This document shows, one piece after another, positions 47,464-59,910 of a DNA stretch of 64,000 nucleotides (its first letter is position 1; each line of letters opens with the position of its first letter). This stretch comes from Verticillium longisporum (Eukaryota; Ascomycota; Sordariomycetes; Glomerellales; Plectosphaerellaceae). The translations under genes were made by a program, and so were the position numbers. Location of the stretch: positions 1,674,001 through 1,738,000 of the forward strand of contig JAETXT010000001.1 in NCBI GenBank assembly GCA_019188255.1, written 5' to 3'. The notes below the pieces were generated by a model. That model saw only the letters and a program-made list of their open reading frames with translations, did not search any database and was not told where the DNA came from.

Positions 47464-49964
47464 CGTGATGTCTAGCACGTCGTGCGGCAGATGGTGGTTT
47501 TTATGTATAGTGAGGCAGACAGGCTGGCATACAGCACCGTGGCTGGCCACAGGGGCCGATCCGCGTCGTGCTGCAAATGGGACGTTAGTTTAGACAGCGG
47601 CCGATGGCAGACGCATGGTGCCAAAGGCTGTTTGTGGCCGAGCGTGGGATTCTGATCCACACGGAGGCAGACGAGGCGATTCCGTGCTGAGCAGTGTCGA
47701 ATCGAGACAAGTCGGATCAGATATTCGGGCGGTTAGTCTGCTATGTTCCGAGGTGCTCGAGGCACGAAAGTGGAGAGTGGACAGCGAAGAGGAGCAGACG
47801 GGACGCAATTCGCAACACCCCGAATTGATTGTATGGGGACGGAATCGCGGTATCTGGCGGGAGGGAGGATTCTGTCGAGGAGGAGAGGAGGAAAAAGAAG
47901 AGCAGTAGTTGGACTGGAGGTTGAGTTGCAGCCGGGCGCAGGAGAGCGCACGACAGTGATAGGCGACTGGCCTAGTCGGACGAGTGCATGCTGCACGTCT
48001 GTCGTGGCTGTCGTTCAAAGGGTGACCCAAGACGAGGGGGCCGTCTGGCGGGGGAGCCTAAGAAGACGCACCAACCAATCGCCGCTGCGGGGTTGCCGTA
48101 CTTGCGTGGGCTGCCGAACAGTGCCACACTGTGCTGTTTTGACCATATTTAGCACCTGGTTTCCCCCTTTTCACACTGTCTCCGCTTGCTCTTGCCGTCC
48201 CCAGTTCGCCTCCGCTCGTCCTTTCCTTCCACGCCCTGCGATACCTTCTCAGTCTCTGTCGCTACTCACCTACCTTACCTACCTACCTAGGTACTGTCTG
48301 GGCCCTCCACTTATACGCACCATCCGTGGTCGACATCAACTCATTGTTGTCTCGAACTCCTAATCTCTGGACACATAGCATGTGGAACGTCGACGTAGCT
48401 CAACCCGGTTTCGTGCTTCGAGTACGAAGGACCAATTCATGACTTCCTGCTGTCCGCGTGTGCTGGCTCTTAGTCACTCGGGAAAGCCGCTGGTTTTCCC
48501 CCTCATGAACTCTTAATGTACGCCTATGGCTGCCAATGCTGCATGCTGCTACCGTAGCTCGACTCATGCTTGGATCAATAATGACAGCACACATGGCAGC
48601 CTGCGTATCGGCAGAATACAACCGAAACGTACACGATTTAGCCTCTCACTGTCTGTATGCCGCCACTCGTCCTACGCGAACAGCCCGGCACATACAGGTC
48701 CTCGTTGTTCATGCATGGTGCCCCTGAATACCAGAGTACAATGACAGCCTCCGGGCAATCTACGACACATGGAAAGGTCTCAGATGACAGCACGTGTGCA
48801 CCGCTACGCACGCCCCGGTTCTGTTCTTCAACATCAACTGGCCTAGCCACAGACCGGCAGACACGCGAGCACATACGTTTCCATTGAGGACCTCTCCGGC
48901 AGCGCAGCATCTAGGTTATTGAGCCCGATGCTCGGATATCCTCGTCGTCACCTTTTGGCAGCTTGCCGGGGTGCGACGCTCCGGTGCACAATGACCAAAC
49001 CAATCCCATGTTTCAATAACTGTGTTGGCCATACTTACCACGTTCTTCGGCAGTCTCTTCAGGTTCGCCGCCTCAAGTGTCCACGACTCGCTGATCTGCT
49101 AAACCTTGGAGGGTTCGAGGACCTGGAGAGGCCCTTGTCGCAACATGTAACCTGACCTCTTGGATGTCCAATCGTCCCAATTGATTTTTCATGTACTGCC
49201 TCATTCGACATGCAAAACCTAATGGTTTCTAACTCTACTTCTAAACACGGCAAGTCTATAGCTTCATATGCTGGGGTCATGGTTAGGTCATACAGCCGTA
49301 TATGGGTTAACGTGTCTTGTTGTTTAGAGGACCGACAAGACCTGGGTGTGTTTGTATGAGTTCAAGTTGAAACAGTTGGGCCCGTTGCGCATCGTTGGAT
49401 GAATTTTGGCGAATCATGCGGCGGCAAGACAACTGCCCGAGGCTGAAGCCGCTTGGAATTTCGTGAGCGATCACCGTCTCCCGTACCCAGTCATTATACT
49501 CTGCTGGCTCGGCCCCTCTTTCACTTCTGGCCGATATGCCTTTCCCTTCTCTTTCTGCTCTCCAGGAAAAAACGCTGACTTATCCACAAGATCCAATTGT
49601 CCACATATGGGTAAGCATATGGGTGAAGGAGATTGAAGACGCGGACCCTTGTTCATGTCTTCAGAGCAGCAGTGCCTTTCCCAACATGCCTCCTCAATCA
49701 CCGTAATCAAGGCGGGTAGCATGTGCGACGATGACTCGTCTCAATGACTTGCATTAGTAGCTAAGCTTGACTGGCCCTACGAAGACAGGCCTTGGGTTGT
49801 GCTCCCACAAGCATTACCGACTGCTCATCCACCCACCCGCCCGCCACGACAGAGCAAACGAGTATGACAACACCATGTCCTCCTCACTGCACTGCGAAGT
49901 GTTCTTTCTCGTGGAATCACTCATCGTATTGCAGGATCGCTCATCTCGATGGAAGCGCGCTCTT
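47464..49964. other. 2.5 kb gene-free region
   Basis: The left ~600 bp probably hold the promoter and leader of the hypothetical gene. A TACC/GGTA tract lies at 48268-48296. Nothing coding was recognised between 48.3 and 49.9 kb on either strand. Confidence 0.5.
48268..48296. repeat. ACCTACCTTACCTACCTACC simple repeat
   Basis: This is a TACC-unit tract ending in CCTAGGTAC, of the same family as the other GGTA/TACC tracts in the window. It is intergenic. Confidence 0.7.
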
Positions 49965-50306
49965 CTAATAACGTGTGGTGCCGTAGCCGGCACCAGCGCC
50001 AGTCTGCACCTTGTCGCTGTAGATACCTGGCGCGCGACTTGACGAGATGCGACCTGTAGCAGCCTGTTCGCGTCGATCGTAGTAGATATAGAGAACGTAG
50101 AGTCCATGAATCAAGCCGGGGATGAAACCAAGTATCGTAAGGAAGATGTTGACAACGAGGTCCATGCCACAGCCAGCTGTGAGTATAACACCAATGGGCG
50201 GCACTGTGAGCTCGGGTTAGCATCAGGACGAAGCATTCAGATACTAACACTCACCGAACAGCGTTACGAGGACAATGAGAAGAGCTGTGATTCCACCACC
50301 GGCCAT
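49965..50306 (-). CDS. PMP3: Pmp3-type small membrane proteolipid (UPF0057), tailed
   Basis: Pmp3 proteins are tiny two-helix plasma-membrane proteins that influence membrane potential and cation tolerance. Exons 50306-50255 and 50203-49965, with a 51 bp intron (GTGAGT donor, GCTAAC branch), give 96 aa. The first exon encodes MAGGGITALLIVLVTLF. The second encodes VPPIGVILTAGCGMDLVVN and IFLTILGFIPGLIHGLYVL, ending IYYDRRE, a textbook family sequence with two membrane helices. The ~30-residue polar tail (ending GAGAGYGTTRY) exceeds the 55 aa yeast protein and matches tailed versions in filamentous fungi. The frame is intact. Confidence 0.9.
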
Positions 50307-53267
50307 TTTTGCGGATGTATGTGCCTTTTTGATATTATTTTGTAAGTGATTATTGGGACGTTGCGGATGCCGTCTTAAGTGGTTGATATTAGTCGAAGTT
50401 GTAGGCTCTCCACGCATGCGCACTTTGGGTTGAGTTCTGGCATCTTAAATGCCTTCAAGAATTTGCCAATACCAGACCACTTGGCTGGCGACTTCAGACG
50501 ATTGCGCGTCCCGTCTACCGTTAGTCCAGTTTTGTGGCCTCGTTCGCAGTCCAGACACCTGACATCGTGACGTGGGCGTAGAAAAATTAAGCTCTGTATG
50601 ACGTAGGTGCAGACACCCACTCGGGTGTTCGGATTGTACTATGCTCGGCGCCGCCGTCTTGGAGCAGAGCCCTCGCACAGCGGTAGGTTCCGTCTCGCAT
50701 TGCGCTGCGTTCGTCTGCCTTATAGGGTGCATCGCGAGTCAGTGCTTTCAATTTACTGTGTGATGGTGCCGAGCGGGTTTGCGGGCTCTGCCGCATTTCT
50801 TCCTCGTAGTCCCACTCGGGCGAATGTCAAGAAACGAAGGCCAACATCTCAAGTCGGACTACCCCGTTAGAGAGCTGAAGAACGGCATGTTGTTCGAAGG
50901 TCAGGTGACGCCTGGTATGACATATCCTTCAGTTCCGAATGAATAGAGACTCTGCGACCAATTACCGGAATTCGTAAAGACCGAGTCGGACGTGACCAGC
51001 TACAAAGCAGTCACCACATCTACAGATAGGGCGACTCGCTGGCTGAGAAGCAAGCAAGCCTTGAATTGGTGGTCCATCGTCCAGGCAGACCAAGGGTGCT
51101 GGTCTGTTTCAAACCGCTTGAAAGAGCAATTTGGTATTATACTTGGGCGAGCTGCCAAATTTTGAGGATCAAGGAAACTCCCCCGGTGCCTCCGAGTGTA
51201 CCGGTCGGAAGGTTGCCAGGCCAATCTGTCTGTCTGTCTTGTTGTGTACACGAACGCCTAACAAACGAGCACCAGCAAGGCAGCCCGATATCGATAAGCG
51301 CTGGAGCAGGCTTGTCAAGAGTAGTGGACTAGCACGGCTATTATCAGCCAGCGAGAGTGTGGTGTCACAGGCAAGGGGTTCTTCCGCGTTTCTGGAAGCA
51401 TGAGCCCTGTCGGTGACGGACAAACGTCCGAGTCTGCTGGATTCGGGTATTGGTTGAGCAAAGTCAGTCAAAGCGTTTTGTGGGTTCAGGCAAACCCCCT
51501 GAACACTGTCGATTTTGCACGGAGAAGCTGCCTGGTTCCTCGATAGTTGTTGGTTTGCAAACGGGTGAAATAAGAGACGGATTGTTTGCCTAGAGCAGGC
51601 CGGCGGTGTCGCGACGTGCCGTGCCGCGAGGTGGCCAAACGTGCAGCTTGTCCGGGTGCCGGTTCAAACGCTGGCTGACCCGGTGCGTGGTGTGATCTGA
51701 ACAGGGTACACGGCGGAAGCTGATACATCATTGTGGACTGATATTGTCGGAACGAAATGACGCCTCGCCGACGCTGGAACCTCGAAAGGCCAACGTAATG
51801 ACTTTCACAGGCCTCCAACTCGCCAGTGACCAACCCTCCAGCACTTCTGTCAGTTGATTTAGGCCGAGCCGGAGCTGTGTTTTGAGGGGACCCAACTCAC
51901 TCCCAACCTATTGCAGAACAGTCTTGTCGTCGGTGTTTCGAAACGTCTTGGCCTGCTACAACAACTGGAGGCCGAAGCAGTCTGTCGTGCATCCCTAACC
52001 GATTGAGAAGGCGGCAGCCAATCCTTTCCGTGGGGGTTGCTCAATCAATTCGAAGGCATACGGCCGCTGGGGTCGCCCTCATTAGCTCACGAAGCACTCA
52101 CTAGCTCTGTCGGCTGAGGCTAGGGAGGGGCCGGGGTGAGATGTAACCATGTATGATGAGGACGCCTCCAACAAAAGCTGGAGGCTGTCTGATTGAGACA
52201 TGCTAAGGTGGGTGGACGACCACCCATGACGCCAGCTGTCTGAGCTCACGGCACTGTGGTCACAGGCCAGACTCGAAGAGTGCGACCTGAAGTCACGAAT
52301 CCACGAAGGTGGTTCGCAGAGGCGGTCTTGTCACCTGATCCGTATCAGTCGTAGGGGTTAACCCAAAGCTGCAAAGCTGTTGTGACAGACACGTCTGTGG
52401 CCATGTTCCATGCAGAGCAGGCTGTTACATCCGGCGGAACTGATCGGAAGCAAGGCTGTGACAATGAGGAGGCCAACTCGCCAGCTCGCCTGAAAGGCTG
52501 AAGCTTAAGCCGTCACAGTCTGGAGCGTAGGCTCGAGAAAGCCATCGTGGGAACAAGTGGTACCTGACCTGGGTCCCTTTTTGGTCAAGGCGAGTACTTC
52601 AGCCCTCCCGCGCACCGTGTTGGACATGTCGAATCTCGGAATCCAACAAGACGAGGGATCCTTCGCATTGATTACTGCTCTTGGGCCGGTATGTGCGATA
52701 CCTGAGATAGCGCATGTCGATTGCCTTGACGTACCTACAAAGGAGCGCCATCTCTATCTCCGTCATTCTCTCCATCTGATATCATGTCGGATGGAACCGT
52801 TGGCCGTTGGGGTAGGAGGCTTTGGCTTGAGGTCCTTAGGAGACACGGCAGCCATGCGAAACGGGGTTGGCTTGGTTGATGATGTGGCCTTCTGTGCTGT
52901 GGCAGCACGGTTGCATTTCCAGTTGCATGGCAAGCATGGATGCGAGCGAGATATGGACACTAATACCGGGGACGGCTTGCCAGGGATCCCAGCGGAGACG
53001 TCGGCCCCCTGTGGCCTGTGGGAAAGCTTTGGGAAAGAAGGAGTCAGGGACCCGAGGCGTTGTTTCTCCTTCCGCCGCGCGCTGGATGCAGGCACCGGGC
53101 GCCAGGTTCCCCCCTAGCGCTGCCACCCGCCCAAGGGCCGTCACGGAGGCACATTCGTAGGACAGCATGTTTGGGTTGCCGAACACCGGGAATCGAGGAC
53201 TCCAGCCCCTCTTGAAAACTGTCATACCAGAAGATGCCACGGGGTTTATGGTACGGTCCGTTACTTA

Positions 53268-53312
53268 GTACCTACCTTGCGTACCTAGGTAAGGTAGGTA
53301 GGTAAGGTAGGT
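53268..53312. repeat. TACC/GGTA simple-repeat tract
   Basis: The tract runs TACCTACC, then CCTAGG, then GGTAAGGTAGGTAGGTAAGG, so the two halves are inverted relative to each other and could pair as a hairpin. Confidence 0.75.
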
Positions 53313-53524
53313 CAAGACACGATACGATGAATCGTTCGTCGACCCGCCCGCTACTTGCCTACAACCCAGGCACCCAGGCACCGAAGGTCCCTGCCTCCTA
53401 GGCCCCGGCAAGGCGAGAACGAGGTAGGACGTGCCTGTGCGTGCCCATGCCCCTCTGTGTGTCTGCCTTTCAAGCTGGTGGTGCCTGCCCGGACAGGCAC
53501 TGCCACCCCCAATAGGTTGGGCTC

Positions 53525-53655
53525 GTAGGTAGGTACCTACCTTAGGTGGGCAGGTAGACAGGTAGGTACCTGCCTGTCATCTTGTCACCTCAACTGGCAG
53601 TGCCCAAGTACCTCGCCTAAGGTACCTTACCTACCTACCTGGTACCTACCTACCC
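53525..53655. repeat. Clustered GGTA/TACC tracts with inverted halves
   Basis: About 130 bp hold several alternating blocks, such as GTAGGTAGGTACCTACCTTA, CAGGTAGGTACCTGCCTG, and TACCTTACCTACCTACCTGG followed by TACCTACCTACC. Neighbouring blocks are inverted copies. This is the densest such cluster in the window, about 0.7 kb upstream of the NRP1-like start. Confidence 0.75.
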
Positions 53656-54361
53656 ACATTTACCCTGTCGCTGCCAGTCGTGCCAGCCGTGCCAGTCGGG
53701 TCCCATTTCAATGAATAAGGTACTCCACGCTGCGTCGACCACGTCCTATCCCCGTCCTCGTCCCGAAAAAAGGTCAACGAACTCAGGCCAGAGGTACTTT
53801 CCCACGCCAACACACCTGTGACTGGACCAGGGCAATTTTGTTTCCAACTCCTGGGCTTCCACTCTGCTGCCTCCATCCTTCCACCTTCGCCTTGCCTCTC
53901 TCTCGCTTCTCCTTCCTTACCACCTTACCTTCCTTTTCCCGGATTCCATCCCCCACGGCTGCCAACCGCCAGGGAAGAAAAGTACCCGCGCCTCGACTGC
54001 ATTGACTGACGACCGCGTCAATTCCGTCCTTGCTGCTCTCCGTTCCCTTTCGCGTTGCTTGCTTTGGTCGTGCTCGCATCAAGCTCCGCCTTGCCGCACC
54101 AACTCCTGAAGCTACCCTCCGAACTTCATCCGCCAGTATCTCTTTCTCGTGCCTCTCGCCCAGTCGCCTGAGTCAAGTCTCTCCAACTCCAGCTTCCCGA
54201 CATACCTTCGTCTTTTTTTCTCCTCGACAGCAGCGATACCCATCCGAGGCAGCAACACGGCACCCTCTCCTGCTTCCCGTGCCTCCGATACCGAGGACCC
54301 TTTTTTCCCACTGTACAGTACAAGCTCCGTCTGACGGCGAATCCAGCCCCGACTACCCACC

Positions 54362-56506
54362 ATGTCCGGCTCTCAAGCGGGGCCCAGCTCAACATTGATC
54401 GCTACGTTGTGATCCACGTCGCCACCACCTGCGACGAGCACGGTGTCTATGTCACCAAGGATTCTGCTGAAGTCATTGAGCTTGGATGGATTTTGCTCGA
54501 TGCTAAGTCCCTGGAGGAAGTAAGCTATCGTCCTCCCCATCCACCCCCTCCCCTTTCTGATGACGTATTTCTAATCACTACCCTACCTAGATCGTCCGTG
54601 ACAGTGCCCTCGTCAAACCCATCAACACCCCTATCACGCCTCTCTGCAGTATGTCGGCTTCTTCTCTTGTTTTTTGTTGCTGTCGCGGCCGCCGCCCTGT
54701 CATCCCGGCAAGGCCGCGCGCCTCGGCCCAAAAATTCGGTCCAATATCTAGGTGCTAACCATCTGCCCACCAGCGAGCCTCACAACCTTGACTTGGGAAC
54801 ATGTTAGGAACGCTGGCACCTTTAGGGATGCTGTCAACCGTTTTGATGCGTTTGCCAATGAGCACTTGACCTCGCAGAATCTTGACTTTGTCTTTGTCAC
54901 TCTCGATGCCTGGGACCTTCGCGTTCAGCTGCCTCGCGAGGCCCGCGACAAGGCTGTCGTCCTGCCTCCTTACCTCCAGCACTCGCGGACCTTTGATCTC
55001 CGCACCGAGTACCAGCGATGGCAGCAACACCACCCCGAGTCGCTGCCCTTCGGCCCCTCGATGCTCTCCAACATCTGCGCTGCTCTCGAAGTGGAGCCTG
55101 TTCAGTCGAGCGCCCCCATCAAGCACAACCTGCCATTCCACCTCCAGGCTTTGGCGCCTGCTTCTCCACGCCGTGCGAGGGAGGAGGCTGTCACTCTTGC
55201 CCGGGTCCTTCGAGGCCTGAGCCGCAAGACTCAGCCTGCACATGAGCACCGCGATGTTATGCCACGTTCCATGGACGCGCGTGCTGATGTAAGAGCCTTC
55301 TTGCCCGAGCGTAGCAAGGTCCTCCACATGTCAGGCCTCCCCACGACACCACCCAGTCGGAGCTTGAGAGCTGGTTCACTCAGTTCGGTGGACGTCCCAT
55401 CGCCTTCTGGACTCTGCGCACTCCCGAGCAGCACAAACCCACTGGCAGCGGCTTTGCTGTCTTTTCCTCCCACGAAGAGGTGAGTTTGTTCCATCCCCAT
55501 CTGACTGCACCGTGCCAGTCGGAGCCTGTTCTGATCCCTTCAACAGGCTGCTGAGAGCCTCTGCATGAACGGTCGCGCTCTTAACGAGAAGGCTATCGAA
55601 GTGTCACCCTCCTCGAGTCGTGTTCTGGACCGCGCTGCTGAGATCCTTACGCCCTTCCCTCCCAGCAAGAACCGGCCCCGTCCCGGTGACTGGACCTGCC
55701 CCTCGTGCGGATTTTCCAACTTTCAGAGGCGCACAGCTTGCTTCCGATGCTCCTTCCCGGCAGTGAACGCTGGCCCCTCGGGCGAGATCGGATACGGCGG
55801 CGGCGGCGGCGGTGGTGGCGGCTACAGCGGCTATGGCCCCCTCAGATGATGCCCTCCTCAGCACCACCACGGTCACATGGGACACGGTGGTGGTCGCATG
55901 GGCGGCAGCGGTGTTGTTCCTTTCCGCGCCGGCGATTGGAAGTGCGGTAATGAAGTATGTGGTTACCACAACTTTGCTAAGAATGTCTGCTGCCTCCGTT
56001 GCGGTGCCAGCCGTGCTGGCGCCGCCGTTGTTGCCGACTCTGGTGGCTACCCGTCTCCCATGGATCCCCCTTCCAGTTATAACATGAACCAGGGCTCAAT
56101 GGGCGGAAACACTGGTCCCGGCCCCTTCGCGTCGGGTGGTGGCAACTTCGGCTCCGGTGGTGGCTATGGTGGCGGTCAGCATTTCGGTGGCCCCCCCAGC
56201 ACCTACGCGCTTCCCTCAGGCCTCGGCGGTGGCGGTGCCGCAGCGTACCCCTCGTCCTTGAACACTCACTTCGGTCCGGCCCCGGGCGCTCACTCGGCCG
56301 GCCCTTTTGACAGCCGCGCTGCCGAGGCGGCCTTCCAGTCTGCCTCCAACGGACCCGCGTCTGCTTGTCCGTCGAACAACTTCTACTCGCAGAACGAGAA
56401 CGACCCTTTCGCCTTCCTTTCTAGCGGTATCGGAGGCCTCTCTGTGACCGGCGGAGATGCTCGCCAGAACGGTGGCTCCGCGCCCCAGAACAAGTCCCCT
56501 GCCTAA
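54362..56506 (+). CDS. Nrp1-like RNA-binding protein (degenerate exonuclease fold, RRM, two RanBP2 zinc fingers)
   Basis: The layout matches fungal Nrp1-type RNA-binding proteins; yeast Nrp1 is found in stress granules. Exons 54362-54519, 54591-54648, 54774-55479 and 55547-56506 give about 627 aa after repair. An ERI1/RNase-T-like fold runs from NIDRYVVIHVATTCDE to about residue 250. An RRM follows (VLHMSGLP, LESWFTQFGGRP, GFAVFSSHEEAAESLCMNGR). Two RanBP2 zinc fingers follow: GDWTCPSCGFSNFQRRTACFRC and GDWKCGNEVCGYHNFAKNVC with CLRC. The tail is Gly/Asn/Ser-rich. Single bases are missing at the G-run 54379-54382 and C-run 55339-55342. A further pair of shifts lies at 55837-55841 and 55852-55858, around a lone TGA. 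These resemble the sequencing errors elsewhere. Confidence 0.82.
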
Positions 56507-57820
56507 GCAGTTTGTGTATTCACCAGACGGCTGTATATCGATCGCCTTTTTGCATCGGACGTTGAAGAACCCACCCTCGACCGCGGAACGAGCTTTGAGA
56601 CGAGACGACGATAGAGCATTTGCTTTGGCATCAACGACCCCTCGACCACTGGTCATCGAGGGAAACCCATTTGTTTCATGTTTCAAGTAAGGCGGTCGGC
56701 AAGATGGGGAAGAATCTTGGGCCACGGTTGTTGTCAGAATACCATGAGTAACCGGGTACAAAAGTTTGCGAGGCGGGAAAGACAAAAGAGTGTTACTACA
56801 ACTGGACGGATTCGGAACACGTTGGGCGGAGTTGCGTTTGATGCCGTTGAGCATCAGAGTCCGTACAAAAGGGCTGGCTACTTTGGGGGACTGGACTGCG
56901 GAGTCGGACTTTTGCCCATTGGGTGGGGTTGCGCGCGAATGGCTTGTGGCATGACAGCCCAGGGGGCAGTACGGTGGGAGAGATGCATAGCGAAGGAGTG
57001 GGAAAGGAACCTCGGCTTCGGTGTGCGGTCTCGCTCTTCTACTTCTTCGATGTCTGTCCTTTTTCCTGTCTCTTCTTTTTTTTTATTTGATCTGCTTGTC
57101 TTTTCTGATACTCTCACACCCCTCTCCTCCACCTCTTCCATTCTCATTTCGTCCTTGTTCTCTTCCCACTACATTTAGTTCGCTTGGGCATTTGGCTTTG
57201 GCTTTGGCTTTGGCTTGAGCTTTGCCCCCCTTCAAGATGGTTTCACGGTTGGATGGGCGGCAGAGTTGGGGGAGTCGGGGAGTGATCATGGTCAGGCGGG
57301 CTGACTGCTTTAATTTTCTTTCGCGTCCGAGAATGCGAAACGTGTTGCTTTCCATAACTCGTCTGTTCCAAGTTTTACCTCCTGTTGCATGCCGTTAGCC
57401 GGTGGGGTGTAAAAACTGCATCCTGCAGGCGGCGTCAGGTATGAAGAATACTATTGCTTGATTTGCCAAGGCGAGGTCCGCGAAGAGTAGCTTCATGATG
57501 ACATGATGGCCGTTGTTGGCATGTTAGAGGTGAGTCCATCATGCGTTGGCACACGTTGTATGGCGAGTGTAAATATGTTAACAAGACCGATTAGGTATTG
57601 ATCGCTTGAGGGAAAATGAGCATCTGCAATACTATCGTTTATAATCTGCCCGAGCCAGCGAGCTGTTGCGGTCGTATATGCATGCCGCTCGAAGAAGCGA
57701 CACTTTCCTTTGTCCAATCCATGACCATCGTCAATCTCTTGATCCCCTGCTAACCTGCTCAGCCAAACATCCAGCGATGTCTCTCAAGAAACATCCAACG
57801 ATGTGCTTGCTGCGTTCTCA
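56507..57820. other. 1.3 kb convergent intergenic region
   Basis: The region lies between the stop codons of the NRP1-like and F-box genes. It includes a short (GGCTTT)n-type microsatellite at about 57187-57212 and T-rich runs near 57080. No domain-bearing ORF was found. Confidence 0.55.
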
Positions 57821-59910
57821 TCACATTTCGGGCGGGGTATTTGAATTGCTCAGATCGTCGTACAGATTCCAGTCAACGTCTCCATCGTCCGTCAACTCCG
57901 GATGTAGGGCGGGAGCCGTGCTGTCGTCTTCATCTTCACCATGACCTTCCTCCTGCCGCTCATAGAGCTCGAGATCATCAAATTGCTCAAAACTCTCGTC
58001 GTCAGGGGCGTTGATCTCGTCGACGTACTCGAGCCACTGCGGGTCCGAGTCCTCGCTCTCCCAGTCGACCCACGCCTTGTCAGCCCTGATTTCCTGGTCC
58101 TCGTCGGCGAGGCCTGAGCCGAACAGGACGCCATAAATGTACAGCCGCACGTCGTCGTCGGACTGCGCGCCATCAACGCGGTCGGTACGTCGCATGGCGT
58201 CCCTCATGGCCTCGGTCAGGGTCGGCTCGGATCCGCGCAAGGCGCCGCTTCCCGGCTCGGGGCTGACGACGGTGCGTGTCCATGTACTGGGGTCGTCTTC
58301 CGTGGGCAGGGCGGAGAAATCGATGCCGTCGTCGGGGTTGATGGTTGGTGCGCTGCTTGCAGATCCGCCGCCGCCGACCATGTCGGCCTGCACAGCGGCG
58401 TTGATGCGGGCGATACGGCTGAGGCGTGCCTGGCGCGCAAAAAGGTACTGTCGCTCGGAGCGGAAGGTGTCCAGGTTCTCCTTGAGGAAGTCGGCGCGCT
58501 GGAGCTGGGAGAGCTCGGCCCACGTGGTGGTTTCCATGATGTCCGCGTCCGGGAGCTCGTCCTCGTCCAGGAAACCATCCTCAGGTATGCTCTTCTGGCC
58601 CCAGAGGATCATGTAGATAATGTGACGGTCAATGTCGAGGCCGCGGCGGGCGGCCTCGGTGCGGATGAGCTCATCCGGGCGTTGAAGATGGCCTGTGCCG
58701 CGACCCCAGGCCTCGAGATGCAGGGCGCCAACCTCGTGTGCAGGGACGCCAAAGACCTTCTCCCCGAAGAGGGCGCGCCGGTACTGTTCGTGGACGGGCA
58801 GGTAGTCGTAGCGAACTTTGAGCTTGACAATGTCTCGCAGCTCCGTGAGGCCGCGGCGTGTGAGTATGAGCCAGAGCTTGTAAAGGGTGCGCTGACCCAA
58901 GAGGAGTTTGACAAGGGTGTTCATGAAGGGGTCGGCCCAGACGGGATCTCGAAAGTGCATGCCAAGCTTGGTGAGAAAGAACTGAATATTGTGGAGGTCA
59001 GCGTGGGTCCAGAGAGCTTCGTTCCCGATCATGGTGGTGCGGCCTTTTGTCGTGGCGACGTCCATGAGAAGCCACATCTTCTTGAGACTGCGCTCGGTAC
59101 CAATGGGCAGCTGCTGGCCCCCTTGTTCGAGGGCGTCGACAATATCGTTGACGCACCGCTCGCGGAGCACTACCATCTGGTACCACTTCAAAGAGGGCAC
59201 ATGGCGGACTTGGGCCATGACGGCGTCGAAAGGATCGAACTGCTTGGAGCCGAAGGCGTTGGTGCGGCCGGCGGGGTCTCGGACGCAGAGGTGGCGGTAG
59301 AGCCGAAAGAGAAGATGTCACCGCTCTCGGCAGCGTGCCGACGTACCCACATGCGGAGAGTCGAGGTCATGACGGCACTGATGGCACTGTGGAAGGTGCG
59401 GCTGACGGAGAAGAGGGACAGGACGTCCCTTGGCGCGAGGTGACCACCAAGCTCGACAGAAAGCTCGACGTGCTGGCAAAGGGACTCGATGAGGCTGAAG
59501 CGAACGCGCATGCCTCCCATGCTGCGCCGGATGGAGGAAAAGGGGTCACTGCGGTACACACGTTTCGCGTGCTCTCGAGTGTGGTACTCGACCTCTGCGG
59601 CGTCACGCCAAGGCTGAGACTCAGGGCCGTAGGCGAGAGAGTCGTTGATGATGTCGTTGTCAGGGATGACACCTTCTATCTCGAGATCTTCGTCTGTAGC
59701 TGGGTCATGATCCGCATCTGCAGCCTCCATGGCGTCAAGCTCGGCGCGGGCTCGAGTCTGTATGGCAACAACGAGCATCTCGTTGGTAATGGTCTGCCGC
59801 GGATATTGGGTCTCGAGGAGGGCTCTGGTCTCGGCAATGTAGGCGTCAAAGTCGGCAAGGGTCGCGCCCTTGGGTGCAAGAGGCACCCCTTCAAATGGTG
59901 CCACATCCAT
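57821..59910 (-). CDS. F-box-type protein, one frame break
   Basis: The 696 aa product has an F-box-like segment near residue 155 (APRDVLSLFSVSRTFHSAIS) after an acidic N-terminal part; such proteins recruit substrates to SCF ubiquitin ligases. The downstream region contains FDPFDAVMAQVRHVPSLKWY, TMIGNEALWTHADLHNIQFF and a helical block (LVKLLLGQRTLYKLWLILTR). The C-terminus is strongly acidic (GHGEDEDDSTAP). I do not recognise a specific named orthologue. One G is missing at about 59305, where IFSF should continue into LYRHLCVRDPAGR. The exon is otherwise continuous. It converges on the NRP1-like gene. Confidence 0.7.

Larger units (their letters stand above)
50307..54361. other. 4.05 kb gene-free region with GGTA/TACC tracts
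   Basis: This is the second largest empty stretch. A 186-codon ORF at 52557-53117 has no recognisable motif and an equally open antisense frame, so it is not called. The right 1.1 kb carries dense GGTA/TACC repeats and then C/T-rich sequence (53870-54350) that is probably the leader of the NRP1-like gene. Confidence 0.5.

Noticed and set aside
52557..53117. 186-codon ORF in the large gene-free region
   Set aside because: No recognisable motif, and the opposite strand is similarly open; treated as chance.
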